A DNA stretch of 64,000 nucleotides, from positions 4,023,356 through 4,087,355 of the forward strand of contig CM035356.1 in the NCBI GenBank assembly GCA_020137815.1. The letters are read 5' to 3'. The notes beneath the pieces were generated by a model. The model was not told the origin of the DNA. It saw nothing but the letters and a program-made list of their open reading frames with translations, and did no database searches. Source of the DNA: Hormiphora californensis (Eukaryota; Ctenophora; Tentaculata; Cydippida; Pleurobrachiidae). The position numbers were made by a program, and so were the translations under genes. Shown in pieces: positions 12,280 to 24,373 of this stretch (the first letter of the stretch is position 1; every line of letters begins with the position of its first letter).

Positions 12280-12596
12280 ATTGACAACCAAACTTCCGAC
12301 CAACAGAGCCTGGAGTTGAGGTTCCAACGTCCACTACTACCACCACACAAGTCTCTGTCGCTACGAAGTACCACAATTAATTTGCCTGAAGAGCAGCTCA
12401 ACTTTTGAATACCCTACCAAACAACGTAAATACGACAGAAGACCTTGCCTTATTCAAATGTCTTCTTGGTAAATGGCTGGAGAGATTCCCAGACCGACCT
12501 ACGGTGACTGGAGATACTCGGCAGAATAATAACTCTATTATTGACTGGACACAGGGAAGAATTACAAGGGGATGGGGAGGCTCTATGAGGAGCTGA
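12280..12596 (+). pseudogene. Second, older LINE tail fragment (frameshifted)
   Basis: The frame from about 12405 encodes NTLPNNVNTTEDLALFKCLL followed by W-L-rich sequence and ends at 12596. The pattern W-N-x-LP and then a final helix is the usual end of LINE ORF2 proteins. A frame change near 12405 is needed to join it to plausible upstream sequence, so it is decayed. Confidence 0.4.
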
Positions 12597-12647
12597 CACC
12601 TGTGCAGTATCTTTGCAAAGAGGACTACAAGTAACTCCCGAGCGAAG

Positions 12648-12782
12648 ATGGAACCTCTTGTTGATTTGATAATTTGCCGTTACGAAGCAGAAAAAGAAGT
12701 GGCACTAGTTCAGTGGAATGCAAGAGAGGCAAAGAACAAGATCGCAAAGGAGAATGAGGAACACCCTTCTCTCTATGTATAA
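12648..12782 (+). CDS. Hypothetical 44-aa open frame
   Basis: ATG at 12648 and TAA at 12780-12782. The product (starting MEPLVDLIICRYEAEKEVAL) is charged and helical in character, with no recognisable domain. It could be a fragment of the neighbouring decayed element or chance. Confidence 0.2.
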   Translation: MEPLVDLIICRYEAEKEVALVQWNAREAKNKIAKENEEHPSLYV

Positions 12783-13181
12783 TAATTTCTCACCAGGATC
12801 ACATTCCCGAAGCTAGTGTGATGTATCGAGCTCGCAGGAAAGGTCGGAGTATCTAGATAACTCACATTTTTCTTCGAGCTGAAGCATTTGAATAATAACT
12901 CATGGGCATTTCATCTAAGCAGTTTGTTGCAATAGCTTTTTTGCTAATAATTTGCTATTGTTTAGGAGCATATGAGATTGAGTGGTAAATTGTTGTGTTA
13001 TTGCTGGTAAGAAATCCATATGATATAATCGTGGAGACGGACGACCGTGCCATGTAACACACAAATTCCCACATGTTTTTGCTTTGTGCACTGCTCAATG
13101 TGCACACTTGGATTTCATATATCTGAGTCAAGTGACTATTTGGAACACACAAACACACACAAACCAACTAACGAACATCAA

Positions 13182-14018
13182 TTATAACCTCATGCAGCAT
13201 GCTTTAAGACCATGAATAATGTTGTTACCTGCTTTACTACTGGCCATCATTTTCACTTCGTCCGCTCCTTGCTCCTCAGGGAAAGTTATTGACCCCTCAA
13301 ACCACTTTTCAGACCACCACACTTGTCCGTCAGGTTTATTTACACAAAAAGTTTCATCATTAATATTTAGGGACCAGAGCAGTTCGGTATTTAGGTTAAC
13401 CGTAATGGGGTGGCCGTTAGGGTTAGCAACAAACTCGATCTGGACCACATTGTTCCTCTCCAACAAGTCCACATCGGTGACTTTCGTTCCGCACCCTTCT
13501 AGATGAATACTAAGGTCACCTTCCAGACCGTCTTTAGGCGTCAGTTTTATCTCCATTCGGTACGTCCTGGTGTTGTCATTGAAAACTGCTTTTACAAAGT
13601 AGTATGATTTAAGAGAACCAGAGTTTTGGGGTGTCTTCACCATACGAAAATCGAGGAGAAGCTTTGGAAGTTTAGGGTTTTTGTTGTACGGAACTGGTTT
13701 GCATGGGTATTCTCGTCCAATAGTTATTTCTTGCCATGTTGCTCTCTCCGTCTCGTCTGCCCTTCCTGCGAATGTGAGAGAGAGAGATAGAGGACTAGAA
13801 ACTGTATCACAACTATTATACTACTACTAGCCCAAGATTCCGAGAACCCTTCAACCTTGCAACCATCTCTATTGTTAATTTGGCGAGGGGAATTCCATTT
13901 TAAACCATCTATGATAGTATTTTAGACTCCATCACCACTCTACGGTGTGCCACATTCCCCTGTAAAACGTGTATCTACCTTGGATCAGAAGGAAGACGAG
14001 CAAAAGAACAAAGATCAT
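13182..14018 (-). CDS. Secreted protein of unknown family, 207 aa
   Basis: Two exons: 13979-14018 (ATG at 14018) and 13182-13765, phases 1 and 2 matching. The first exon encodes a hydrophobic signal peptide (MIFVLLLVFLLIQG). The mature part has a beta-strand-like alternating pattern, four cysteines in the central part (GREYPCK, HLEGCGTK, DETFCVN) and near the C terminus (KACCMRL), and a tryptophan-rich stretch (GQVWWSEKWFEG). I could not assign it to a named family. A (GA)n microsatellite lies immediately upstream (14060-14270). Confidence 0.65.
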
Positions 14019-14059
14019 CTCAAGAAATAATGGCCTCGACTTCCATGTGATTGAGCTTC

Positions 14060-14270
14060 GAAAAGGAGAGATAGAGAGAGCGAGAGATAGAGGGAGAGGG
14101 AGAGAGAGAGAGAGAGGAAGAGCGAGAAAAAAAGAAAGAGAGAGAGGGAGAGAGGGAGAAAAAAAGAAAGAGAGAGGGAGAGAATGAGGTACGGAGGTAA
14201 AGAGGGAGTATAAGAGAGGGAGGGGAAGAGGGAAAGAGAGAAGGAGGGGAAAAAGAAGGAAGAGAGAGAC
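14060..14270. repeat. (GA)n-rich microsatellite
   Basis: GA-rich simple repeat with AAAAAGAAAG interruptions, 40 bp upstream of the start codon of the secreted protein gene on the minus strand. Open frames across it are repeat translation. Confidence 0.8.
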
Positions 14271-14833
14271 GGTTTCAGAATGCCAGGCAAACTCGATATA
14301 CTATCGTTACAGCACAATCTAAAGCCATTTCAAGCTATGCTGGCCCCTGTCACGACATCAGCAAGAAACCTCGGATATTTTTTTCTCGAAAAGTGCCACA
14401 AAATCTAGCATGGCAACCTAAAATGATATCTACTTACTCTAACTTCTTCAGATTGGCCCGTTAGCAGCGTTTTATACTTTGCAAAATGAGAGATAACTCA
14501 AACACAGTCTGTAGGTTCAAACAGCACTTTGTAAGGCCCTGGCTGGGACCTGGGTGTGATGAAACAAAACAATAAACATCTTAGTGTTCTTAATATTCAT
14601 GTTCATGTTGGTGTAAATGGAGACCAGTCATAGCTCTACAGACGGCAGTCATAGGCCATTATATGCTCTACAGCCATTCCGTCGTATGGGAAAACTTTTT
14701 ACTTTCATTTCACGCTTACATTATATACCATCTAGCTTACACGTAGTATTACACTAACACGAATAAACCTCACTACTCTCCCAGTCTCATTTGTGTTCGT
14801 CGTTGTTGTTTTTCACTGATCTAATATCTCACC

Positions 14834-15491
14834 ATGGAAGGTGCCCCTCCTGCCCCTGGATCTTGGCTGTCGTCCCTCTTCGGCTGCTTCGATGATATAT
14901 CATCCTGTAAGCAACTTGTAATAATTTGCACAGATCTGCACAGATGAGGAGACATCCAGCAGAGATTCATGCTGTAATAAGTCATCCTTTATCATTAAGA
15001 TAAGGTTTCGCACACCATTATATAGTTTCACAATTCACATGCTTACAAAACATCTTTCAGGTCTCATCACGCTCTTTGTCCCATGTGTGACTATTGGCCA
15101 GAACACTGAAAACAGTGGCCAGGGAAGTTTCATTCTAGGCTTTATTCTCGCCCTCATTCCAACTGTGAACATTGTCTGGATGATCTACCTGAGGAACAAA
15201 ACCAGGGAACAGTTTGCAATTGAGGTGAGTTAGATTTCGATAGAAAACCTCCCTCATTTTATGGGGGGGAGGGGGAGGGGTTCAACCCTAAAAATTTAGG
15301 TTGACCCCCCCCCCCTTTATTAATTTACAACACCTGGGAAATAATAATCAAAACTTTTTTCCTACCAGGGTTCTCTTGTTGGCGATATTTTGAGTGTTGT
15401 CTGTTGTGGCTTCTGTACGCTGGCCCAAGAAAACCGAGAGTTCAAGATGAGAGGAATCGAAGGAGGACAACCACCAATGCCAAGGGTCTAG
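14834..15491 (+). CDS. PLAC8-family (cysteine-rich) protein, 119 aa
   Basis: Exons 14834-14906, 15061-15224 and 15369-15491; phases 1/2/0 match and give 119 aa. The pattern is that of PLAC8/cornifelin: WLSSLFGCFDD near the N terminus, then FVPCVTIGQNTE, a hydrophobic segment, and CCGFCTLAQENREFKMRG near the end (the family signature around CxxxQExxEL/FK). In plants and animals, members are small membrane-associated proteins with diverse reported roles; which applies here cannot be told. The stop codon TAG (15489-15491) lies inside the first unit of the downstream minisatellite. Confidence 0.85.
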
Positions 15492-15805
15492 ACACACAGA
15501 TTTAGTGATCTAGGGAGGGTCAAGGGTCTAGACACACAGATCTAGGGAGGGTCAAGGGTCAAGGCATAGATCTAGGGAGGGTCTAGACACACAGATCTAG
15601 GGAGGGTCAAGGGTCTAGACACACAAATCTAGGGAGGGTCAAGGGTCTAGACACACAGATCTAGGGAGGGTCTAGACACACAGATCTAGGGAGGGTCAAG
15701 GGTCTAGACACACAGATCTAGTGATCTAGGGAGGGTCAAGGGTCTAGGCACAGATCTAGGGAGGGTCTAGACACACAGATCTAGGGACGGTCAAGGTTCA
15801 AGGCT
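15484..15805. repeat. Minisatellite in the PLAC8 3' region
   Basis: Units contain AGGGTCTAGACACACAGATC and then TAGGGAGGGTCA, repeated about ten times with internal deletions. The first unit overlaps the PLAC8 stop codon. Confidence 0.85.
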
Positions 15806-16101
15806 GATCCATAAATACATGGGGAGAGACACTTTTAGTTCTGAAAAAGAGATAGAAATGTGATATCTTATTGGGATTTGATTATTTGAAATGGATGTTG
15901 TTTTAGACTTTTACTTTATGAAATTGGAATTTTATTTTCACAGAAAACTCTCGCCCCAATCTGATGATTGTTGTCCCCCTCTTGGGACATCATGAATCAT
16001 TTTGTAGAGACCATTTAAAACTTCGTTGTTATCTCTCTATCACCCTCTCAGACAAACAGTTGCAATGTTTTCTCTATATTTAATTCACCCTCTCAGTCAA
16101 A

Positions 16102-19100
16102 ATGAGTGTTATGGTGGTCCAGGTGGGTCAGTGTGGGAATCAGCTAGGTGAAGCACTGTTTGAGACAGCATACAGAGAGTCACCTTCAGACTCAGTTGGA
16201 AGGTTTTTTACTGAGACAGGTGAGAACTTCTTTCTAGGTTCGTTAAAAGCAAGGGTTGATTTATAATGAATGAGTCGTCTGACACTGTGTCCGTGCTACG
16301 CTACAATTCAAATGCTTGGTATGATTCGAGCTGCTCGTATCAAATTAAAATGTTAGATAATCTGAGCGAGTCAAAACGTGATGCGAGCAGGCCGAATATT
16401 TATATTGAGGGCAGGTTGATCGATTCATCACATCTCAAAACATATATTTCAGATGGCGGGCCATTGATTGCCAATGCAGTTTTAGTTGATATGGAGAGTA
16501 AAGTTGTGGCGGGCTGTCTCTCAAAACACCACACAGGCTGGACGTACGATCCACGCTGTTCTGTTTTATCCAGACAGGGCTCAGGTATAAAGAGATTGGA
16601 GAGAAAGAGAGGGCTCAGGTAAAGAGATGGGAGAGAAATACAGATGGGAGAATCATATATCCCTCTAAGGCCCCCTTATTATAATATAGTCGAGATATTT
16701 AAAACATACGAGCAAACAACTTGTTACTTTCTAACCATCCTTTAAATTTGAAAGAGAGAGGGTCGAACCAAGCCACTTCTTGCAGGTAACAATTGGGCGA
16801 ACGGTTACTGTAACTTTGGTGAAACTATGGAAGATGAAATATCGACAGCTCTCCGTGTCCTGCTCCGCTCCCTACCTGATGTCAGAGTGGCTCTAGTCAT
16901 CATGAGCTCAGCCGGAGGTAGGTCCGATACCATGGTTGACATGTTACCCGTCTATCGGCTCGGTCGCGGTGTGAGCTTGTAGGCGATTCATCGTGCGAAA
17001 GACAGCCTGCGTATAGCATGGTTTTCCGAATTTACAATAAACACATAGTTGCCATGGTTACCATTTTTCACACCATTCTTCAGGAACTGGCTCAGGATTA
17101 GGCTGCAGAATAACAGAACTAATAAAGGGGATAGTGCCGGGTGTCTTGATTGTTAATCAGGTAAAGTCAAGCAGGTGCAGTTACACAGTTACAAGGGGCA
17201 ACTTTAATAACTGCCCCTTGTCGGCGTGTAACAGGGTGATAAAGTAAGGTACAGTCGGACCCCGATTTACCGGGCCCCGATGTACCGGAACCCCGATTTA
17301 CCGGGAGGATTTCTTTCCCCCGATTTTTTTTGGAAAATTTTCGAAGTTTGGCCGGTTGGTAAACTTGCATTTGCAATTCGCTAGGTCTAATGGGGATCAC
17401 GTATCGGTTCGTTTCGAACCGTCTAATTAGCGGCAGGACACGTGATAAGATGCACCGATTCGAAACACGATTCGAACGTGGCTGGTATACCTTAGAAAAA
17501 TTTCATAACTTTTTTTGCAAAATTTTACAGAATCATTGTCAATGCTTTGATCGATGCTCCCCGTAAATTTTCAGAGAAAAAGTTATTTTGAAATTTTGAT
17601 ACTTCCTCACCCCGCTTAGGGTGCCCAGATTCGGCATGGTATCACGTATCGGTTCGTTTTGAACCGTCTAATTAGCGGCAGGACATGCGATAAGATGCAC
17701 CGATTCGAAACACGATTCGGACTCGGTCGGGGTGGTTTACATTAGAAAAAGTTTTTACAATTTTTTTGAATTTTTTAAATTTTCTATTTCTAATGACAGA
17801 AGCAATGATCATATTGTCATTAATAAATGTATACTATACAGTTAGAGGTGTCGTGGTATAGAATTTTGGACAAAAGTAGGATTTATGGGTCAAATATGCT
17901 CTACCCCGATATACCAGGCACCCCGATTTACCGGGCAAAATGGCTTCCCCCGAGGATCCCGGTAAATCGGGGTCCGACTGTAGTAACTCATCCACTAATA
18001 GGAAATTATAACATTCCGTTTTTGGTACAATTTTGAAAGTTTGTGCCTGGTGGCAACTTTTCTATAAACAAAAACGGCATCTCAAATTCGAGTAACTATA
18101 TAATTATGATGGTAAGTACATCATACTATTATTAAAGCAAATAGGGAAATCCAGTGTAACGTTTTTTACCTTATATGGCATTTAGCACGTGCAGGTTTAG
18201 AGCCTAGAGGTGAACTGTGGAGTACTATTGGAGTGGGGCCAGGAGTCGGAGCCGTTGCCAATGGCATGGTTGCTACTGTTATACTGCACGTGCACGTGCA
18301 TTTGATCTTGCTTTAGTCTGTTTCACTGTTCCAGCTAATTATATGCTCTCTTCAACAACTCTTGATATACGACAGCGACAATTGGAGTTATTCACGCAAG
18401 ATCTCACCGCTATTCTCTACTTTTCCATACACTGAGGGGTTCAAATGCAGCATCACCAAAAGAAGTGCAGAGAGAACGAACAAGACGTTGAGAGGTTAAA
18501 CAGAACCGATGATCAATCTCAGAGATTAAGGAGATGAATACGCAAGCAGACGAAATAGTAAGTTCTTTTATAACTTTGATCGCCGGATCATCATTTGACG
18601 TTCTGAAACCAGAAACTCGCAGCGATCCCGCCTGAGCTCCTTCTAAGGTGACCGTTACTTAAGATGGGATAGTGCATGTCATTAGTTAGACTGATGATGT
18701 CAGTGTTCCCTATTCCAGCTACCAATACCATTTCCCCGAAATTCGCCCGTAGGGCGAACGGGTTTACTAGTTTTATTAATCACACCAGAAAAATACAAGT
18801 TACAATAACATGGCCTCTGAGCTGCATTATATAATAGTTCTCAAATATCACCAGTCTTCGTAATCTTGAAAAGAGTTACACAACTCGACTCGTCCTCGCA
18901 ATTTATTATGAAAATAATTACACACTACTCGACACACTACTCGACTCGTCGCCACAATGTACGTACTCAACTCGCGAGAGATTTAAACCATCAAAAGAGA
19001 TTCTCCCGTTTTTATCCGCATCCGTTTGCCTGAAGAATTTATGGTTTTATTAGTAACTTTCATGTAATGCCGCCCCCCCCTTCTTTTAGAAAACTTCTTT

Positions 19101-21953
19101 TGACGTAGCAATAAACGTATGCCAAGTGAACAATGAATCTTCACTCACTTGAACATATTATCAAGTTCATCGGGAGTTAAGTCTTGTCCAAATCGTTTGA
19201 ACACGTTCCCAAGCTCTGATCTATCAATCGTTCCGTCGCCTTATTGGAAATAATAAAAGGGAAATAGAAGGGTCGTTTCTTGAATCTAACAATCTGGCTA
19301 ATTTTATCAAAAAAAAGCAAATACAGCAAATACAGCGAAGATTGTGTAATACCATTTAAGTCGAATGTCTGGAATGCCTCATAGAGAGCTTTTTCTTCTT
19401 CGTCTTCAGTCATATTCTCCATTAACAACTGAGGGAATGTTAGGTGATAGGTTGGTAATGAAATTACCCCTCCGCAAAAGCCAACATATGCAATATAATA
19501 ACAGGGGTGACTTCGTAACCAAGGTGATAGGTTGGTACTTGGTTTGGGTTGGTAGTGCTAAATTAGTCATCACTGGGCACTATACCAGTGGTGGTACACT
19601 AGCTGCATGGTACACTAGACAGGGAAGGTTCACTCCCATCTGACTGAGAGTTACCACTCAATATATTGTCACTTACCACAAATTCAAAGAAACTCATTTT
19701 CCCGTCCCTGTCTATGTCAGCCTCATCTAGAATATGCTGGCAATCCTCCTTCGATGTCTTTATTCCTACAAAATGTAAGTGTTTTGTGTAGGTATAGAAA
19801 TAGATGGTTACTCCCCTCCCCATCAGCTTTACTATTACGTTTCTTTTCTCTGATTACTCAAAGTCAAGAAACCACCTTGTCCCACCTATATGATTTGATA
19901 AGAGCGGTTGCCATGGGAACCACCTTGTATGGAACCACCTGTAGACTCACCGCTTTTTGACATGAGCCTTCCCAACTCTTTCACATCAACGTAACCTCTT
20001 CCTTTCTTGTCGAAACACTTAAACATGTCCCTAAGCTCCCTTATTCTTTCAATTTTCGCAACGTGCTGAAAATACACGTTCAGTTCTTTTGGGTAGACAG
20101 ATAGAGACAGCGAGCAAGAGTTGAAAGATACAGAGAGCTAGTCGAGAACTAGAGAGACAGGGATAAAAACATCAAACATGACTCACTAACCAGTGCGGAC
20201 ATCATGAGAACGAATTCGCTACAGTCCATCTTTCCATTCTCATCCTTATCTGCACACTTGATGAGGAACTTCAGTTCAGCCTTTGTGAAATCATCTCTCA
20301 CCACATTCAGGAACCGGCCTGGAGGAGAATTTTGATGTTTTAAGAACTGTCCAAATTTAGGGCATTAATCTTTCGGGGATCTATCTGGGCACCGGGAACT
20401 AGGCCATACTGATCATTATAATAGGTGCCCTGATTATCTCAAGGATAAAATGTATCGCTTTTGGTATTAAACTCGTGCAGTAGCTTACTTACAGTCTATT
20501 ATAGAAGCCCAATAATAATTGCATCATGAAACGTACCAAGCTCTTTGACGCTGAGATATCCGTTTTTGTCAGTGTCGAAGATATCAAACATTGTTCGAAA
20601 GTGTTTGTGCTTTGAAACGTACCCTTTAACTTTCATCTTCTGAATAATAGAAAGGTTTGATTTAAAAATTCGAGTGGAGGGCATCACACATAAAAATCCA
20701 TACGGTGCATTGTCGAAGCAAGAAAGATAAACACAAACAGTGACCACAATTTGATCTTGCCAGCTATGCAATTATAAGAGCGAGACACAAAATAAAACTT
20801 TCTAGCAACTTCCCTTTCAACTCTTGATCGGTATAATTAGCTGCAATTTCCGGGCTGGATGATCACGAGAAGAATTGTAATGTAACTAACAGATCATCTT
20901 CTTGTAAACGGGAGGGGGCGTCTAAATATAAACTGGTCTAACCAACCCGTGAAGGGATTAGAGAGATTGAGGAAGCTGGGAAATATTGGTGTTGTGACGT
21001 CATGTACCATATAACGTCGTTATTCCATTTTGGGATTAGCCCGCAATAAATACGAATTGTATGGTGATTGAATTATCGAGTCTCGCGACCGTCGACATCT
21101 GAATCACGTTGTCGAATGTCGACAGGCATTAAACACAACACTCCGTAGTGTGTAACACAGCTGCAAGCAAAAATATGAATGTTAATTACATGCTGGTGGG
21201 ATTAAAAAATACCAAAAAAATTCGACTGATTTTACACCCCAAATTTTGTTCTACGGCAGTTCTAAAGACAATCTCCCTCCCAGGTTGTGTTACCGTTCTC
21301 TCAGGGGGAGGTGAGTGTCCAGGGGTACAATATGCTTCTCACCCTCTCCTCTCTCTACCAATCATCTGACGCTCTGTTACTATCTCACAACGATCGCTAC
21401 CAGACTCTCTCTCGGAGGCTCCTCCACCATCGTGTCAAGGATGGTGTGTCATTTCAAGAGATCAACAGGTCTGTTTAGTCATGGTAGAAGCTAGTTTACT
21501 GATGGGAAAATAGGTCGATACGGGCAAAATATCAGGGGACTATGAGGGGCAAGATTTTAACTTTTAACAAGACTGACTTTAAGTCAGTAGTCTCTTCTAC
21601 TTCTATAAGATGACGTCAGCTGTGATAATGACGTCATAATCTACAGGTTGATTTCAAGTATGTTGCGGGGGTGCTGTTACCTGCATCTACTGCTCCCCCA
21701 GAGGGAGAGAAGAAAGGGACACACATACACTGTGACGAGGTAACGATAACGAATCTCTGTCTGGCTGTTAGTTGTTACGCTCTTTTTGATTTGCTTTATA
21801 GTTGTCCGATACCCAATCTTACCTCTTTAGATAGTTGAACATTTGGTACCCCATCCCTGTTATCGGTTCCTCACCGCCAGAATGATGCCAGTTATTAGCG
21901 AACACAGCCGGGACTATACCAACACTACCTGGGACATGCTGGGTTAGTTAGCA

Positions 21954-21988
<35 letters not shown>

Positions 21989-22024
21989 GTCTGTCTGTCT
22001 AGTGTCTGTCTAGTGTCTGGCTAG

Positions 22025-22120
<96 letters not shown>

Positions 22121-22147
22121 GCCTGTCTGTCTGTCTATCTGTTAGGA

Positions 22148-22196
<49 letters not shown>

Positions 22197-24205
22197 GTCT
22201 ATCTGTTAGGGTGTCTGTCTGTCATGTGTCACTGTCTAGTGTCTATCCGGGACTATACCAACACTACCTGGGTTAGTTAGCATGTCTGTCTGTCTGTCTG
22301 TCATGTCTGTGTGTCTGTCTATCTGTTAGGAGTCTGTCTGTCTGTCTGTTTATCGAGTCTGCATATATCTGTTGAGTCTGTTTAGTGTCTATCTGACATT
22401 GTCTGCCTGTCTGTCTACCCTTGAAGTTATTTGCTTACCTCATAAGAAGAAAGTAGAAGTTTTGCCGATCTGTTTCACCGGGGTTTCACTGCACCTTCCA
22501 GAAAAATTGATCATGCCATCTTCCAACAATCAACAGCTATATTGGAAGGGAGGGAATTGGTTGGGGTATTTATTTTAGATTGTAACGTTCTAGAAAATCT
22601 AGAATTATATGTATTGAGAGATGGTGAAACATTGTAAGCTCAAAATCTATAAGTTAGTGAAACTTATTACACACAAAAACAAACAAACAATATAACAGTC
22701 AGTTCAAGCTGATCCCCTGTTGTTATTTCGGGACAAAGAATTAGCCCTCTTGCATTTAGCTCGATGTGCTTTCCAGGTAGGTCCATTCATCCGTGCAATA
22801 CCACAAATATCACAACTACAATCTACACCTGTAGGGACAGGAACTCTTAGCAATCAAACGTGTGTCTGCTCACTTTTTTAAATATTTGAACCGTTGTAGA
22901 GGAAATGGGAAAGATAGGGGTTATACATAGCAAGTAGAAAAAGAGAAACACTATTAACCTGCCATGGATCTAGTTGATCGAAATTTCAAGATGGCTGGTG
23001 CACGAGCAAGATTTGGATATTGACGGACTTTTCTCGTGCTCCCATGCTTCCAGCTATGCACTAAGAAATAACAAGAAACGCACAGTCCAGAGGGCAGTCC
23101 CTCGTTAAGTAGAGAATAGGAGGCCATGACGTGCTCCTTTATCAAACTTTCTTCAGTAGCGGTTACCCTTTTTTCAGCTTTCTTCCCGCTGTCACACCAA
23201 CAAATAGCACAAACACGATCTCTGTTTTCAGAGTGGCTCAGCTTTGTACGGGGCATCTTCTAAAATATATTGCGGTAGTGAAGTGAATAATAAGTTTGCA
23301 ACTTCAATTGAGTAGAACAAAACTAATTTACCGTTTAAATACAAAACAACCTTGCTGAGTATCCAACGAAAACAACTGTGGCTTGTTGGTCTGTTTACCG
23401 TTTATGCACAAGATTCGACAGTTACAAACGGTTTTTATCATTATAATATCTTGATAACAATGATAATGATCGAGAGATAGATAAAGATAAAACCAGAACG
23501 ATATCTATTAGTTTGATCATATTTCCACAGAGAGAATTCAATAATTTTCATAGATAGGTTGGAACTATAATACCCACTTCACTTCAGGAAAGTATGCCAG
23601 GCAAATGTTGATTCAGGACAGCATCGTGGACGAAGGTCTGATTTGGAGTATAAAACCACGCTCTGAACTTCTGACAACGAACAAACACACTCCCAACCTG
23701 AACCTCACAATTAGCTGCTTTACAGTCTGCCGGGGGATCGAGGTAATGTGAAGTGTTCATGATGATGGCCAACGTACACCTTTTTAGCTGCCGGGTATCA
23801 CAAGATCTCTCTCTCTCTCTCTCTCTCTTTATTCTCTCGTTATCTGACTCTTTTGATATGAAACCCTCTTTGTTTTAGCCTTATAATTATCCTTTCCAGG
23901 TTGCCGTTCCCGAAGTAGAGGACAGGTTCCGTGTTCCAGATCTCTATAGAAATAGCACACCACGATTACTATCCGGTTACAACCCCCGCCACTTTGATAA
24001 GCTGGACAAGTCAGTCTTCAGCCTGGATAACTCTGCCAAGAGTGCTGGGTTTTTGGAAGGACTGCTCAGTGATTCCTGGCGGAAATTCCAAGCAGGGGCA
24101 TTTTTATATCAGTATGAAAACTTTGGGCTAGATAGAGATTGGTTTCGAGAGAGTTTTAATGTCTTGGAGAAGGTGAATCTGGATTATAGTAGTTTGTTAA
24201 GTTGA
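16102..24205 (+). CDS. TUBD1: Delta-tubulin
   Basis: Nine exons: 16102-16219, 16453-16584, 16786-16917, 17084-17160, 21284-21468, 21647-21739, 21831-21942, 23588-23742, 23900-24205; about 436 aa. The start [20 protein letters not shown] carries the tubulin N-terminal VGQCGNQ motif; the nucleotide-binding loop reads SSAGGTGSGLG across exons 3 and 4. Delta-type features are [28 protein letters not shown] and YARQMLI, with a C-terminal helix ending in [13 protein letters not shown]. Delta-tubulin acts in centriole triplet microtubules and basal bodies. The join of exons 5 and 6 is one nucleotide short for the frame. Introns 4 and 7 carry genes on the other strand. The HELQ start lies 168 bp downstream. 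Confidence 0.92.
17252..17980. mobile_element. Pogo/Tigger-like MITE in TUBD1 intron 4
   Basis: Terminal inverted repeats CAGTCGGACCCCGATTTAC at both ends, flanked by the dinucleotide TA (17250-17251 and 17981-17982). CAGT-type ends with a TA target are characteristic of pogo/Tigger members of the Tc1/mariner superfamily. A block of about 75 bp (GTATCGGTTCGTTT..., containing GATAAGATGCACCGATTCG) is present twice, at about 17400-17480 and 17642-17722. No transposase. Confidence 0.8.
18918..20639 (-). CDS. Six-EF-hand calcium-binding protein nested in TUBD1 intron 4
   Basis: Seven exons: 20537-20639, 20191-20318, 19951-20065, 19677-19765, 19353-19428, 19149-19239, 18918-19029; all phases agree, and 236 aa follow from the Met at 20638. 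Six loops are visible: [72 protein letters not shown]. The last has Gly in place of the usual Glu at position 12. The order suggests three calmodulin-like EF pairs. An upstream exon carrying the true start is possible, since an acceptor-like site (TTATTCAG) precedes AAG-ATG. The penultimate exon could be read through to a TGA, but the donor GTGAGT and the sixth hand in the next exon support the longer model. Likely a calcium sensor or buffer; calbindins also have six hands, but the loops look calmodulin-like. Confidence 0.8.
21955..22345. repeat. (TGTC)n microsatellite with a duplicated exon fragment
   Basis: Long CTGT/TGTC tetranucleotide arrays start 13 bp after TUBD1 exon 7. At about 22245-22292, sequence from the end of exon 7 (CCGGGACTATACCAACACTA, then CCTGGG and TTAGTTAGCATG) recurs, lacking 9 bp of the exon. 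This is a local duplication generated with the repeat. Confidence 0.85.
22704..23256 (-). CDS. Putative zinc-binding (Cys/His-rich) protein, nested in TUBD1 intron 7
   Basis: Exons 22959-23256 (ATG at 23256) and 22704-22828, phases 1/2 matching; 140 aa. Motifs: [12 protein letters not shown], then [15 protein letters not shown], and in exon 2 [11 protein letters not shown] with a following W-K-AH-R-AKC. Together these give paired C-x2-C motifs and a final H-x4-C, typical of zinc-coordinating modules. I recall similar short proteins in transposon-rich invertebrate genomes, but cannot name the family. It may be a domesticated or mobile-element-derived gene. Confidence 0.6.
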
Positions 24206-24373
24206 ATATTGTTTGTTTTAGATGTAAAAATAGTTGTAAATACCAGGTTTAGTTTTAAAACCCATATATTGTTTTCTTCAAACTCTCAAAATTTCAACTA
24301 AAAATTTCAAAACTGGAGCCGACTGGAGCCATCTCTAACATTTATCTTAGTCGGTAGTAAACCTGATAATGTG

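Noticed and set aside
18217-18435. 72-aa plus-strand frame in TUBD1 intron 4
   Set aside because: No splice context, no recognisable domain, and composition like the flanking non-coding DNA.
23584-23772. Minus-strand frame of 62 aa
   Set aside because: The plus strand here is a TUBD1 exon (23588-23742) that fits in phase and sequence.
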